A stretch of 64,000 bases of DNA, taken from positions 186,001 to 250,000 of the forward strand of contig NZ_FNYZ01000002.1 of the NCBI RefSeq assembly GCF_900109095.1, written 5' to 3'. Origin of the DNA: Sphingobium sp. AP50 (GTDB lineage Bacteria > Pseudomonadota > Alphaproteobacteria > Sphingomonadales > Sphingomonadaceae). Positions 57,163-64,000 of the stretch are shown here, piece by piece. The notes under the pieces are model-generated. The model did no database searches. It saw nothing but the letters and a program-made list of their open reading frames with translations, and was not told the DNA's origin. The translations under genes and the position numbers were made by a program. Within the stretch, counting starts at the first letter, position 1. Every line of letters begins with the position of its first letter.

Positions 57163-58974
57163 ATGAGCAAGATGATCTCGCGCCTTCTGGGCGCTGCGGC
57201 CCTGTGCGTTGCTGGCACCGCCCTCGCGCAACAACCGACCCAGACGCCGCTGCCGGGGCTGCCCGCGTCGGTGCTGCCGCCGGCTCTGCCCTGGTCCGGT
57301 GCCAGCGAGAAACTGGTCGTCGACAAGGATGATCCCTGGATCACGCCCGCCGAACAGGCCGGATTCGTCACCACACCGCGCTATGACGAGGTGGCTGCAT
57401 GGCTGAAGCGGCTGGACGCTGCGTCGCCTCTCATCAGCCTCGAAACCTTCGGCCGCACGGGCGAAGGGCGCGACATGCTGCTCGTCCGCGCTAGCAAGGG
57501 CGGGGCGGGCAAGCCTGTCGTACTGGTGCAGGCCGGTATCCATGCGGGCGAGATTGACGGCAAGGATGCCGGTCTGATGCTGCTGCGCGACATCGCGCTG
57601 CGTGGCAAGGACGGGCTGCTCGACAAGGTCGATCTGGTCTTTGTGCCGGTCTATAATATCGACGGGCATGAGAAGATGAGCCGCTGGAACTTCCCGGCAC
57701 TGCGCGGCCCGGCGGAAAAGGGCTATGTCGGCAACAGCCGCAACATCAACCTGAACCGCGACTATTCCAAAGCGGATGCGCCCGAAAGCCGGGCGATGAT
57801 CGGCCTGCTGCGCCGACTCGACCCGATCCTCTATGTCGATTGCCATGTCAGCGACGGCTTCGACATGCAATATGATATCAGCTTCACCTATGCCGGCTGG
57901 GGCCGCTACGCCTATCATCGCGCCACCGCCGACTGGTTGCAGGGCCGCTTTGGGCCAAGCGTGACGGCGGCGCTGGAAAAGGCCGGACATGTTCCCACCA
58001 TCTATCCCAGTCCGATTGACACGCGAGAGCCGACCAAAGGCATCCGTCAGGCGCCCGAAGGGCCGCGCTATTCGACCGGCTATGGTGATTTCATCGGCGT
58101 GCCGACCGTACTGGTCGAAAACCATATGATGAAGCCTTATCGCCAGCGGGTGCTGGGCACCTATGTGCTGCTGGAGGCGGCGCTGAAGCTGGCCGGGCAG
58201 GATGCCGCACAGATCGCCAGCGCCAAGGCCAGCGACCGGGCATCGCGCCCCACCGAAATGCTGACCCGCTGGAAGCCCGCCGCGCAGCCGATCGGCTGGG
58301 TCGAACAGTTCAAGGGCATCGCCTTCGACACCTATGTCTCGCCTGCGAGTGGGCGCATGGAGCAGAAATGGCTGGGCCGGCCGGTCGACTGGCGGATGCC
58401 GATCATCGGCCAGGAACCAGTCGAAACGGTGCGCCTGCCCAAGGCATGGTGGATACCGGCAGGGCAGGCCGATGTGATCGACCGACTGACGCTGCACGGC
58501 ATCCGTTATGAGGTGTTGGACGCCCCACGCACCCTGATGCTCGACCGCGTTCGGCTGGTCGATCCAAAGTTCCTGTCGGTACGCGACGCACGCATCCCGC
58601 TGGACACGAAGCTGCTGCATCAGGAGGTGACCGAAACGCTGCCTGCCGGCACGGTGCGCGTGCCTGCCGATCAGCCGCTGGGCTTGCTGGCGGCGGCGTT
58701 GCTGGAGCCGGAAAGTCAGGACAGTTTCCTCGCTTGGGGCTTCTTCCCCGAAATTCTCGCTGCACCGTCAGGCGCAGAAGATTTCGTGCGTGCGCCAATC
58801 GCGGAGGCTTTGCTCGCCGCCGATCCGCAGCTTCGGCAGGAATTTGGAGCAAAACTGGCCGCCGACGCTGCCTTCGCCGCGGATGGCGACGCGCGGCTCG
58901 ACTGGCTGTCGGCCCGGCTGCCCGATCGCGGTCCCTATCATCATATCTACCCGGTCAGACGGGAGAGCCGATAA
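57163..58974 (+). CDS. M14-family zinc metallopeptidase, exported
   Basis: 603 residues from the ATG at 57163, with GGAGGGAT upstream; an ATG at 57142 in the receptor overlap is the alternative. Signal peptide to about residue 22. The zinc site of the carboxypeptidase family is visible: His127 and Glu130 in QAGIHAGEIDG, and His228 in LYVDCHVSDGF; NINLNRDYSK and VPTVLVENH agree with the substrate-carboxylate and catalytic-Glu positions. The C-terminal 200 residues are an extra domain. It would act on peptides in the periplasm. Co-transcription with a siderophore-type receptor suggests that it processes an imported peptide or peptide siderophore, an inference from context. Confidence 0.88.
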   Translation: MSKMISRLLGAAALCVAGTALAQQPTQTPLPGLPASVLPPALPWSGASEKLVVDKDDPWITPAEQAGFVTTPRYDEVAAWLKRLDAASPLISLETFGRTGEGRDMLLVRASKGGAGKPVVLVQAGIHAGEIDGKDAGLMLLRDIALRGKDGLLDKVDLVFVPVYNIDGHEKMSRWNFPALRGPAEKGYVGNSRNINLNRDYSKADAPESRAMIGLLRRLDPILYVDCHVSDGFDMQYDISFTYAGWGRYAYHRATADWLQGRFGPSVTAALEKAGHVPTIYPSPIDTREPTKGIRQAPEGPRYSTGYGDFIGVPTVLVENHMMKPYRQRVLGTYVLLEAALKLAGQDAAQIASAKASDRASRPTEMLTRWKPAAQPIGWVEQFKGIAFDTYVSPASGRMEQKWLGRPVDWRMPIIGQEPVETVRLPKAWWIPAGQADVIDRLTLHGIRYEVLDAPRTLMLDRVRLVDPKFLSVRDARIPLDTKLLHQEVTETLPAGTVRVPADQPLGLLAAALLEPESQDSFLAWGFFPEILAAPSGAEDFVRAPIAEALLAADPQLRQEFGAKLAADAAFAADGDARLDWLSARLPDRGPYHHIYPVRRESR

Positions 58975-59010
58975 GCTGTCAAAATCAAGGTGGTTCAGTT
59001 GCTATCATCC

Positions 59011-59047
59011 GCAGGGGCACCCTGTGCGATGCACAGGGTGCCCCTGC
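59011..59047. terminator. Bidirectional 17-bp hairpin terminator
   Basis: GCAGGGGCACCCTGTGC (59011-59027), loop GAT, GCACAGGGTGCCCCTGC (59031-59047), a perfect stem between convergent genes ending at 58974 and 59052. No T-run. Confidence 0.85.
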
Positions 59048-59051
59048 GGGA

Positions 59052-61238
59052 TCAGAAATGCGTAGCGAGCGAAACTTCGAAGCTGCGCGGCGCGCCGATA
59101 TAGATATCGGTCGCATTATAGCCTGAATATTCGCCGTAGAAGGCATCGGTCAGATTGCGTCCCCGCAACGTCAGCGTCGCGCCGTCCGTAATCGCCCAGG
59201 CGATGGCCGCATCGAAGGTGGTGCGCCCCTTCACGAAGATGCTGTTCGCCGTATCGGTATAAAAGCCCGAAACATGACGCGCGAAACCGGAGACGGTGAT
59301 CGGCGTGCCGGGCAGGTGATAGGCCGCATTCATGGCCGCCGTTGTCGACGGGACGTTGATCGGCCGGTTGCCGCTGCGGTCGATGCCGCCCGCCTCGATC
59401 AGTTCGTCATATTGGGCATCGCTATAGCTGAAACTGCTGCCCATCGACAAATCATCGGTCAATGCCCAGCCCAGGCTCAGTTCCACGCCCTGCGACGATT
59501 GGGTGCCACCCTGCACGGTCTGGAGCGGGTTGGTCGGATCGCGGGTCAATATATCGTTCTGGACGATGCGATAGGCCGCACCCGTCACCGTCAGCCGCTT
59601 GGCAAGGGCAGCTAGTTTGAACCCCGCCTCATAGCTGTGCCCCTTGGTCAGTTTGAAGCGGGTGTTCGCGATTGACTGAAGCAGGATCGACGACACCGGG
59701 GAGACGGCCGTTGTATATTGGCCATAAAGGGTCAGGTCTGGCGTGACCGCATAGCTGCTGCCCACCCGCCAGGAAAAGGGCTTGTAGACGGGATTGGCGT
59801 TGGTCACGGCATTGGGCGTCGTCAGATAGTCGGTGACGCGGCGTTTGAGATCCATATGGTCGAAGCGCGCGCCCGCGACTATCAGCCAGCGCGGCGTCAG
59901 GTTGAGCGCATCCTCGGCAAAGACCGAAACAGTGTTCAGCCGGGAATCGAAATTGACATTCTGCGACCGGTAGAGAGACTCATCGGTCGGAAAAGTGCCG
60001 ACGACCGGATCGAAGGGATCGACGCTGGACACAAGGCTGGTGGTGCTGGTTTCGCGCAGGCTGGCAAAATCGGTATGATTATATTCCGCGCCCAGCGTGA
60101 AGCGATTGCGCAGGTCGCCGATCACACTGTCGTTCGACAGGGCGATGCGGCCATTCCAATATTCATGGTCATGGTAGAAAGCCGTCAGCCCGCGCTGGAT
60201 GCTGCCATTGGGGAAGGCGCTGGTCGGCGCGATGAAACTACGGGTGCCGTTGTTGAGGAAGGCGCGATCGGCGCTGTACCACATCAGGTCCGTGCCCAGC
60301 GCCCAGCCGCCGCCCAGTTTCCAGTCGATGCGCGACCGGATCGTGGTCTCGTCCGCGCCGGAATAGCCCCCTTGCGGCGTATAGTTGCGCTTTCGCATCG
60401 CCTTGTCGACCACCAGCCCGCTGCTGGACCGCACCGCATCGCTGGGATCGCGGGCATAGGCGGCCGGGATCAGCAGCGCGCCCTGATAGCTGCTGTCATA
60501 GCGATCATTATAATGGTCGACCGCGATCAGGATCGAAAGGTCATCGGATGGTTTGAACAACAGGCTGGCGGTCAGACCGCTCGACCGGGTCTCATTATCG
60601 TCCACATCATAAAGGCTGTCGGACCGCAGGATGCTGGCATCGGCCCGCACCGCGACCGTGTCCGACAGCTGGTAGTTGACGCCACCCGCAGCCATCAGCG
60701 TATCGAAGCTGCCATAGCTCAACAGCGCGTCCATATGATTGCCGTCAAATTGCGGCTTGCGCGTCACCTTGTTGACCACGCCGCCCAGCGCGCCTTCGCC
60801 GAACAGGACGGAGGCTGGCCCCTTGATCACCTCTATCCGGTCGAAATGCCATGTGTTGGTGTCACGCTGGACGACGGTGGAGGAGGAGATGCGTACGCCG
60901 TCCTGAAGGATGGACACGACATTGCCGGCAAAGCCGCGCATCGTGATCACCGCCGGATTGCCCGGCACATTTCCAGCAATTGCGCCCGGCACATCGGCAA
61001 AGGCCTCCCGCGCGGTGCGCAGGCCCCGGAACTGCATGTCCGCCTGATTCAATGTCTCGACGCTGGCGGGCGTTTCCATGATCGACAGACCAAGGCGGCT
61101 GCCGGTATCGCTCTTCTGGTCGAGCTTGAGCTGATCGCGCTGCCCGGTGACGATGATCGCGTCGCCCCGATCGGCCTCATCCGCAAAAGCAGGCGTTGCG
61201 ATCAGGCTGACGGCGAGCGCGAGAATGGAAATGCGCAT
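59052..61238 (-). CDS. TonB-dependent siderophore receptor of the PepSY operon
   Basis: 728 residues from the ATG at 61238, which overlaps the PepSY stop (TAATG); the ATG at 61247 (MSIMRISIL) is an alternative. Signal peptide MRISILALAVSLIATPAFA. The plug reads LGLSIMETPASVETLNQADMQFRGLRTAREAFADVPGAIAGNVPGNPAVITMRGFAGNVVSILQDGVRI and IEVIKGPASVLFGEGALGGVVNKVTRKP, the siderophore-receptor pattern. The barrel ends SFEVSLATHF. It follows the PepSY protein and a small membrane peptide in one unit, the usual layout for ferric-chelate uptake with membrane iron reduction. Confidence 0.92.
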   Translation of the reverse strand: MRISILALAVSLIATPAFADEADRGDAIIVTGQRDQLKLDQKSDTGSRLGLSIMETPASVETLNQADMQFRGLRTAREAFADVPGAIAGNVPGNPAVITMRGFAGNVVSILQDGVRISSSTVVQRDTNTWHFDRIEVIKGPASVLFGEGALGGVVNKVTRKPQFDGNHMDALLSYGSFDTLMAAGGVNYQLSDTVAVRADASILRSDSLYDVDDNETRSSGLTASLLFKPSDDLSILIAVDHYNDRYDSSYQGALLIPAAYARDPSDAVRSSSGLVVDKAMRKRNYTPQGGYSGADETTIRSRIDWKLGGGWALGTDLMWYSADRAFLNNGTRSFIAPTSAFPNGSIQRGLTAFYHDHEYWNGRIALSNDSVIGDLRNRFTLGAEYNHTDFASLRETSTTSLVSSVDPFDPVVGTFPTDESLYRSQNVNFDSRLNTVSVFAEDALNLTPRWLIVAGARFDHMDLKRRVTDYLTTPNAVTNANPVYKPFSWRVGSSYAVTPDLTLYGQYTTAVSPVSSILLQSIANTRFKLTKGHSYEAGFKLAALAKRLTVTGAAYRIVQNDILTRDPTNPLQTVQGGTQSSQGVELSLGWALTDDLSMGSSFSYSDAQYDELIEAGGIDRSGNRPINVPSTTAAMNAAYHLPGTPITVSGFARHVSGFYTDTANSIFVKGRTTFDAAIAWAITDGATLTLRGRNLTDAFYGEYSGYNATDIYIGAPRSFEVSLATHF

Positions 61239-62395
61239 TATGGACATACTCCCTGAAGCTTGTGTTTTTGGATGGCTTTCGCCTGATGGACGCGACGTTT
61301 GCGCCAGCGCAGCAGGCCGGTGATGAACAGGACGGCCGGAACAAGGCCGACGAAGAAGGCGAGAATGCGGGTAGCAAGGCCACCGACCGATGCGTCGTGC
61401 AGCGGGTGCAGCCAGTTGTTGATCATGGTCGATGCGCTGCCCCGGCGCGCATCCAGGAGGCCGAGTACGGCGCCAGAATATGCGTCGATATAGATGTAGC
61501 TGTGGGGGAAGCGCCGGCTGGGATCGCCAGGCACCTGCACGCGCAGCTTGATAATGCCGTTGCCCCGCGCGGGCATTTCGATCCAGGCAAGCCGCGCCTC
61601 CGGCAAAGCGCGGTGCCCGTTGGCAAGCGCGGTGGCGATGGTGATCGGCCTCCCCTCCCGCACGGGCGATTTCGGCACCGGCACGGCATCGACCGGCGCG
61701 ACCGTCCGTTCGAGCACCCAGTTGCTCTCTTTGGGCAGGGCCAGCATGAAGCCGGTGACGGCGAACAGAATCAGCAGGATCAGGCTCCACAGCCCGGCCA
61801 GCTTGTGGATGTCATGCAGGCGGCGAATTGTGGAGGCACCCTGCTTGAAACGCAGCGCCTTGCGCCAGCCTCCCCTCGGCCACCACGCTACCAGCCCCGT
61901 GCCCATAAGCAGAAGGATGAGGAGGCCCGACCAGCCCACGATCTTGTGCCCGACCTCGTCGGACAGCAGATCCATGTGCAGTTCGTAGATCCAGCTCATG
62001 GCATAATCGCCCCAGCCATCATGGCGGAGGATGTGCGTGCCGTCCGGTGACAGCCAGACCATCCAGCGCTTCGCCATATGGCTGGCGGGTGGACCGGACG
62101 GATAATAGCGTGCGGCAATCGGTCCCGCTTCATCCTTCGCTTCGAACCGCCATTGCCCGGCCTCGTCCGGCCATTGGCGACGGATGGTCGTCAGGGCGCG
62201 GTCCCACACCGGGCTGGACCATCCGGGCGCGGGCCTGCTGTCGCTGACGCTGATTTCGGGATGCAGCACGGCATCGATCTCCTGATAGAAGACCAGCGCC
62301 GATCCCGTGATGCCGAGCAGCACGAACAGCAGGCCGAGCGACAGGCCGAGCCACAGATGGACATGACGCGCGACCGCGCGCGACCGCGATGTCAT
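61238..62395 (-). CDS. PepSY-associated TM helix protein (iron-uptake reductase type)
   Basis: 385 residues with four main membrane helices: about 10-35 (VHLWLGLSLGLLFVLLGITGSALVFYQEIDAVL), 140-175, 195-225 and 345-370. The start has the family pattern RHVHLWLGL. Conserved histidines in the helices (HLWLGL, HDIHKLAGLW, WLHPLHD) could bind haem, and the periplasmic regions are PepSY-like. Proteins of this group (FegB/PiuB-like) are thought to reduce or release iron from siderophores at the inner membrane. The start overlaps the small gene at 62392 (ATGA) and the stop overlaps the receptor start. Confidence 0.9.
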   Translation of the reverse strand: MTSRSRAVARHVHLWLGLSLGLLFVLLGITGSALVFYQEIDAVLHPEISVSDSRPAPGWSSPVWDRALTTIRRQWPDEAGQWRFEAKDEAGPIAARYYPSGPPASHMAKRWMVWLSPDGTHILRHDGWGDYAMSWIYELHMDLLSDEVGHKIVGWSGLLILLLMGTGLVAWWPRGGWRKALRFKQGASTIRRLHDIHKLAGLWSLILLILFAVTGFMLALPKESNWVLERTVAPVDAVPVPKSPVREGRPITIATALANGHRALPEARLAWIEMPARGNGIIKLRVQVPGDPSRRFPHSYIYIDAYSGAVLGLLDARRGSASTMINNWLHPLHDASVGGLATRILAFFVGLVPAVLFITGLLRWRKRRVHQAKAIQKHKLQGVCP

Positions 62396-62505
62396 GGCAA
62401 GGGGATGCCCGTGCCGTTAAAGATGGCCCCGGTTATCCCGATCGCCATCCACAGAGCGATCAGCCTCCGCGCGAAGGCGCGGGACACCTTCTGTTGAGCA
62501 TGCAT
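62392..62505 (-). CDS. 37-residue membrane peptide upstream of the PepSY gene
   Basis: From the ATG at 62505: MHAQQKVSRAFARRLIALWM then AIGITGAIFNGTGIPLP. One hydrophobic helix with a basic N-terminus. The stop overlaps the PepSY ATG (ATGA), so translation is coupled. It is too short for family assignment by eye. A TGAGAAT element overlaps its start codon, resembling half of a Fur box. Confidence 0.5.
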   Translation of the reverse strand: MHAQQKVSRAFARRLIALWMAIGITGAIFNGTGIPLP

Positions 62506-62619
62506 GAGAATCTCGTTCGCCTTGAACCGCGTTTCCCAGTGGGCAAGCGGTGTGACGCATGCACGCGGCATGCGCGGAGTATGGCGAACGAGGATGAAGC
62601 TGTTCGCCGCGCGGCCCGG

Positions 62620-63018
62620 TCAGGCGCGCGCGGGAGGACCTTGTGAAGGCGGTGGCGGAGCCGCCAGTCGATGGACCGTGAGATCGGCTATCGCACGGCT
62701 TGAAACCAGCGGTGCAGCCATGGCCGGCACGGCTGCGATGATCGTGGCGGTCGTTGCCAGCAAACCGCCGCCCAATCCTGCGGCGAACATGCATTCGCCG
62801 CCCTTGGATTTTTCATGGTCCGTCGGCTCGGTGCCCTTTTCCACGGGAAGCACGGCCCTGACGGCGCCCTGACCGGTACAGAGCGAAATGACGATGCCGT
62901 GGATGCTCTGCGTCGGCATGAAGCCGGTGGGGACGGCAATGCGGATCGCCAGCGCACACAGGACAAGAAGAGCAAAAAGCCCCCGGCCTGCCTGCGATTG
63001 TCTAATCCCGCCACCCAT
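62620..63018 (-). CDS. DUF2946 family protein
   Basis: 132 residues with an N-terminal hydrophobic segment (LFALLVLCALAIRIAVPTGFMP) and a second one near 80-105 (CMFAAGLGGGLLATTATIIAAVPAMAAPLV). The middle contains ISLCTGQGAVRAVLPVEKGTEPTDHEKSKGGECMF, the cysteine pair and linker typical of DUF2946. These proteins are frequently encoded at the head of PepSY/TonB receptor operons and copper-related loci; their role is unknown. Its stop is 114 bases before the small PepSY-linked gene on the same strand, and the C-terminus is proline-rich. Confidence 0.75.
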   Translation of the reverse strand: MGGGIRQSQAGRGLFALLVLCALAIRIAVPTGFMPTQSIHGIVISLCTGQGAVRAVLPVEKGTEPTDHEKSKGGECMFAAGLGGGLLATTATIIAAVPAMAAPLVSSRAIADLTVHRLAAPPPPSQGPPARA

Positions 63019-63271
63019 ATGTCAGCAACTAACCCGGCTTTGGCTCATGTCGATGTGACATGATGTCCTAACAGCATGGACTATCGCGATGGAAAGGTTT
63101 GAGCAATTGCCATCATGGTCAGTTGAAAAAACCGGGAACATCGGTCGAACTGCCGCGACAATTCTATACTTAGCCAGGATCGAAAACCGATCCGCTCAGG
63201 CATACCGACCCTTACAGGCCTGCACTACGCCGGAAGCATTCATGATAAGCTTGGATCATTGAGAGAGAAAA

Positions 63272-63346
<75 letters not shown>

Positions 63347-63463
63347 ACTCTATTTTCATCGCCTTAGCGCTGTCTGCGCTTCGGAGGCCGGGCCTATGGC
63401 CGCCCGTTGATCCGATGTCAAGGCGGGTTGCAGCCGATCATGCATTTTGCTTATGCGCTGTGC

Positions 63464-63604
63464 ATGGCTGAAACACAGGACGAGAAAAAAGCACGGCTGG
63501 CGCAAGCCTTGCGGGACAATCTGCGGCGGCGGAAGGCCCAGAGCCGGGAAGCGACACGGGAGGGTACGGCACCGCCCCCTCCCGTCGGCGAATCACAAGA
63601 CTGA
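63464..63604 (+). CDS. Small basic hypothetical protein
   Basis: 46 residues from the ATG at 63464: MAETQDEKKARLAQALRDNL then RRRKAQSREATREG and a Pro-rich end. It is one charged, probably helical segment with no signal peptide. Similar short EKKARLAxALRxNLRRRKAQ proteins are, as far as I recall, common in sphingomonads, but no role is known. A longer frame from 63407 is unlikely since it begins upstream without a ribosome site. It ends four bases before the convergent aminopeptidase gene. Confidence 0.6.
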   Translation: MAETQDEKKARLAQALRDNLRRRKAQSREATREGTAPPPPVGESQD

Positions 63605-63608
63605 TTCG

Positions 63609-64000
63609 TCAGAGCGGCGCACAGGCCGCCTTGAGCCAAGCTAGCGCGTCGCCCTCCAGTTGCGGGCCGATCAGGTCCAGCACCGCAGCATGATAGGCGT
63701 CGAGCCAGGCGCGTTCCGCCTCGCTTAGTATTTCGGTGGCGATGACAGCACGATCGATCGGGGCGAAGGTCAGCGTTTCGAAGCCCAGCATCGGCTTTTC
63801 TGCATCGGGAATGGCGCGTTCCTCGACCAGCACCAGATTCTCGATGCGGATGCCATATTCGCCGGTCTTGTAATAGCCCGGCTCGTTCGAGAGGATCATG
63901 CCGGCCGCCAGCGGTTCATCGCCGCCGCCGAAGGTCGCGATCCGTTGCGGCCCTTCATGCACAGACAGGAAGCTGCCAACGCCGTGGCCTGTGCCATGCG
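63609..64000 (-). CDS. Xaa-Pro aminopeptidase (M24), C-terminal part
   Basis: The open frame runs from the window edge to a stop at 63609, about 130 residues. Reading the minus strand from 64000 gives HGTGHGVGSFLSVHEGPQRI, followed by GMILSNEPGYYKTGEYGIRIENLVLVEE and TLTFAPIDRAVI. The His, Glu and second Glu (HEGP, SNEPGYY, IRIENL) are metal and catalytic residues of the pita-bread M24 peptidases; the EPGYY and FAPID stretches are those of cytosolic aminopeptidase P2-type enzymes. It removes N-terminal residues before proline. The GTG at 63962 is internal, not the start, which is outside the window. Confidence 0.92.
   Translation of the reverse strand, partial: HGTGHGVGSFLSVHEGPQRIATFGGGDEPLAAGMILSNEPGYYKTGEYGIRIENLVLVEERAIPDAEKPMLGFETLTFAPIDRAVIATEILSEAERAWLDAYHAAVLDLIGPQLEGDALAWLKAACAPL

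Noticed and set aside
62504..62520. Complete Fur box before the PepSY unit
   Set aside because: Only one half (TGAGAAT) matches; the other arm does not.
62556..62574. CGCATGC/GCATGCG hairpin
   Set aside because: Seven-base arms in high-GC DNA with no T-run and no clear position relative to a gene end; could be chance.

Overview
The window is high-GC, gene-dense alphaproteobacterial DNA, most likely chromosomal, from a member of the Sphingomonadales (Sphingobium/Sphingomonas type). I infer this from the many TonB-dependent receptors, ECF sigma/FecR control, an orphan TorF-type porin, exosortase-A-type glycan genes and many ATGA start/stop overlaps. No prophage, CRISPR array, insertion sequence or replication origin is visible. 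Three tRNA genes are present: two tandem tRNA-Gly(GCC) copies and one tRNA-Thr(GGU).

Region 1 (1-24 kb) is mixed housekeeping and accessory DNA: a partial 2H phosphoesterase, a PNPOx-like protein and DoxX-like protein, cstA with its small YbdD partner, an XdhC chaperone, a LexA/CI-like repressor divergent from two small unknown genes, glycosylation genes of the exosortase-A type, topoisomerase IB, two MscS channels flanking sseA-metC, a TorF-like porin and a Na+/H+ antiporter. A hybrid histidine kinase overlaps a FIST-domain gene; this pair resembles Pseudomonas aeruginosa PA1976/PA1975 (ErcS'/NahK and NosP), which also sit in an ethanol-oxidation locus.

Region 2 (22.9-49.3 kb) is the core: a PQQ-dependent alcohol-oxidation locus. 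It holds a PQQ alcohol dehydrogenase, cytochrome c-550 PedF, a quinoprotein-associated solute-binding protein, a beta-propeller protein, a SoxYZ-like carrier, a metallo-hydrolase, a rhodanese-like CxxxCW protein, pseudoazurin, an ExaC-type aldehyde dehydrogenase with DUF779, an AgmR/ErbR-type response regulator, a TonB receptor with poly-Asp loops and a porin. The dehydrogenase has the Asp-Phe-Asp active-site signature of lanthanide-dependent enzymes. A short sequence, ACC(n)AA-GG-CAAT-like, lies upstream of seven transcription units here, always pointing at the downstream gene. I propose it is the operator of this regulon. A paoABC-type molybdenum aldehyde oxidoreductase, the tRNA-Gly pair, and an ECF sigma/FecR/TonB receptor system with an MHS transporter and an FG-GAP protein are interleaved.

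Region 3 (49.3-63 kb) looks like metal or peptide acquisition: three TonB receptors, a DUF3526-type ABC system divergent from a receptor with a Fur-like palindrome, a periplasmic M14 metallopeptidase and a PepSY/DUF2946 set. The window ends with tRNA-Thr, a small conserved-looking gene and the C-terminus of an Xaa-Pro aminopeptidase.

Non-coding structure includes a roughly 168-bp palindromic MITE-like element abutting the aldehyde dehydrogenase stop codon, a REP-like 30-bp-arm hairpin, another folded repeat at 4.0 kb, and several strong hairpin terminators between convergent genes. All functional calls are from reading the sequence; no database search was run.
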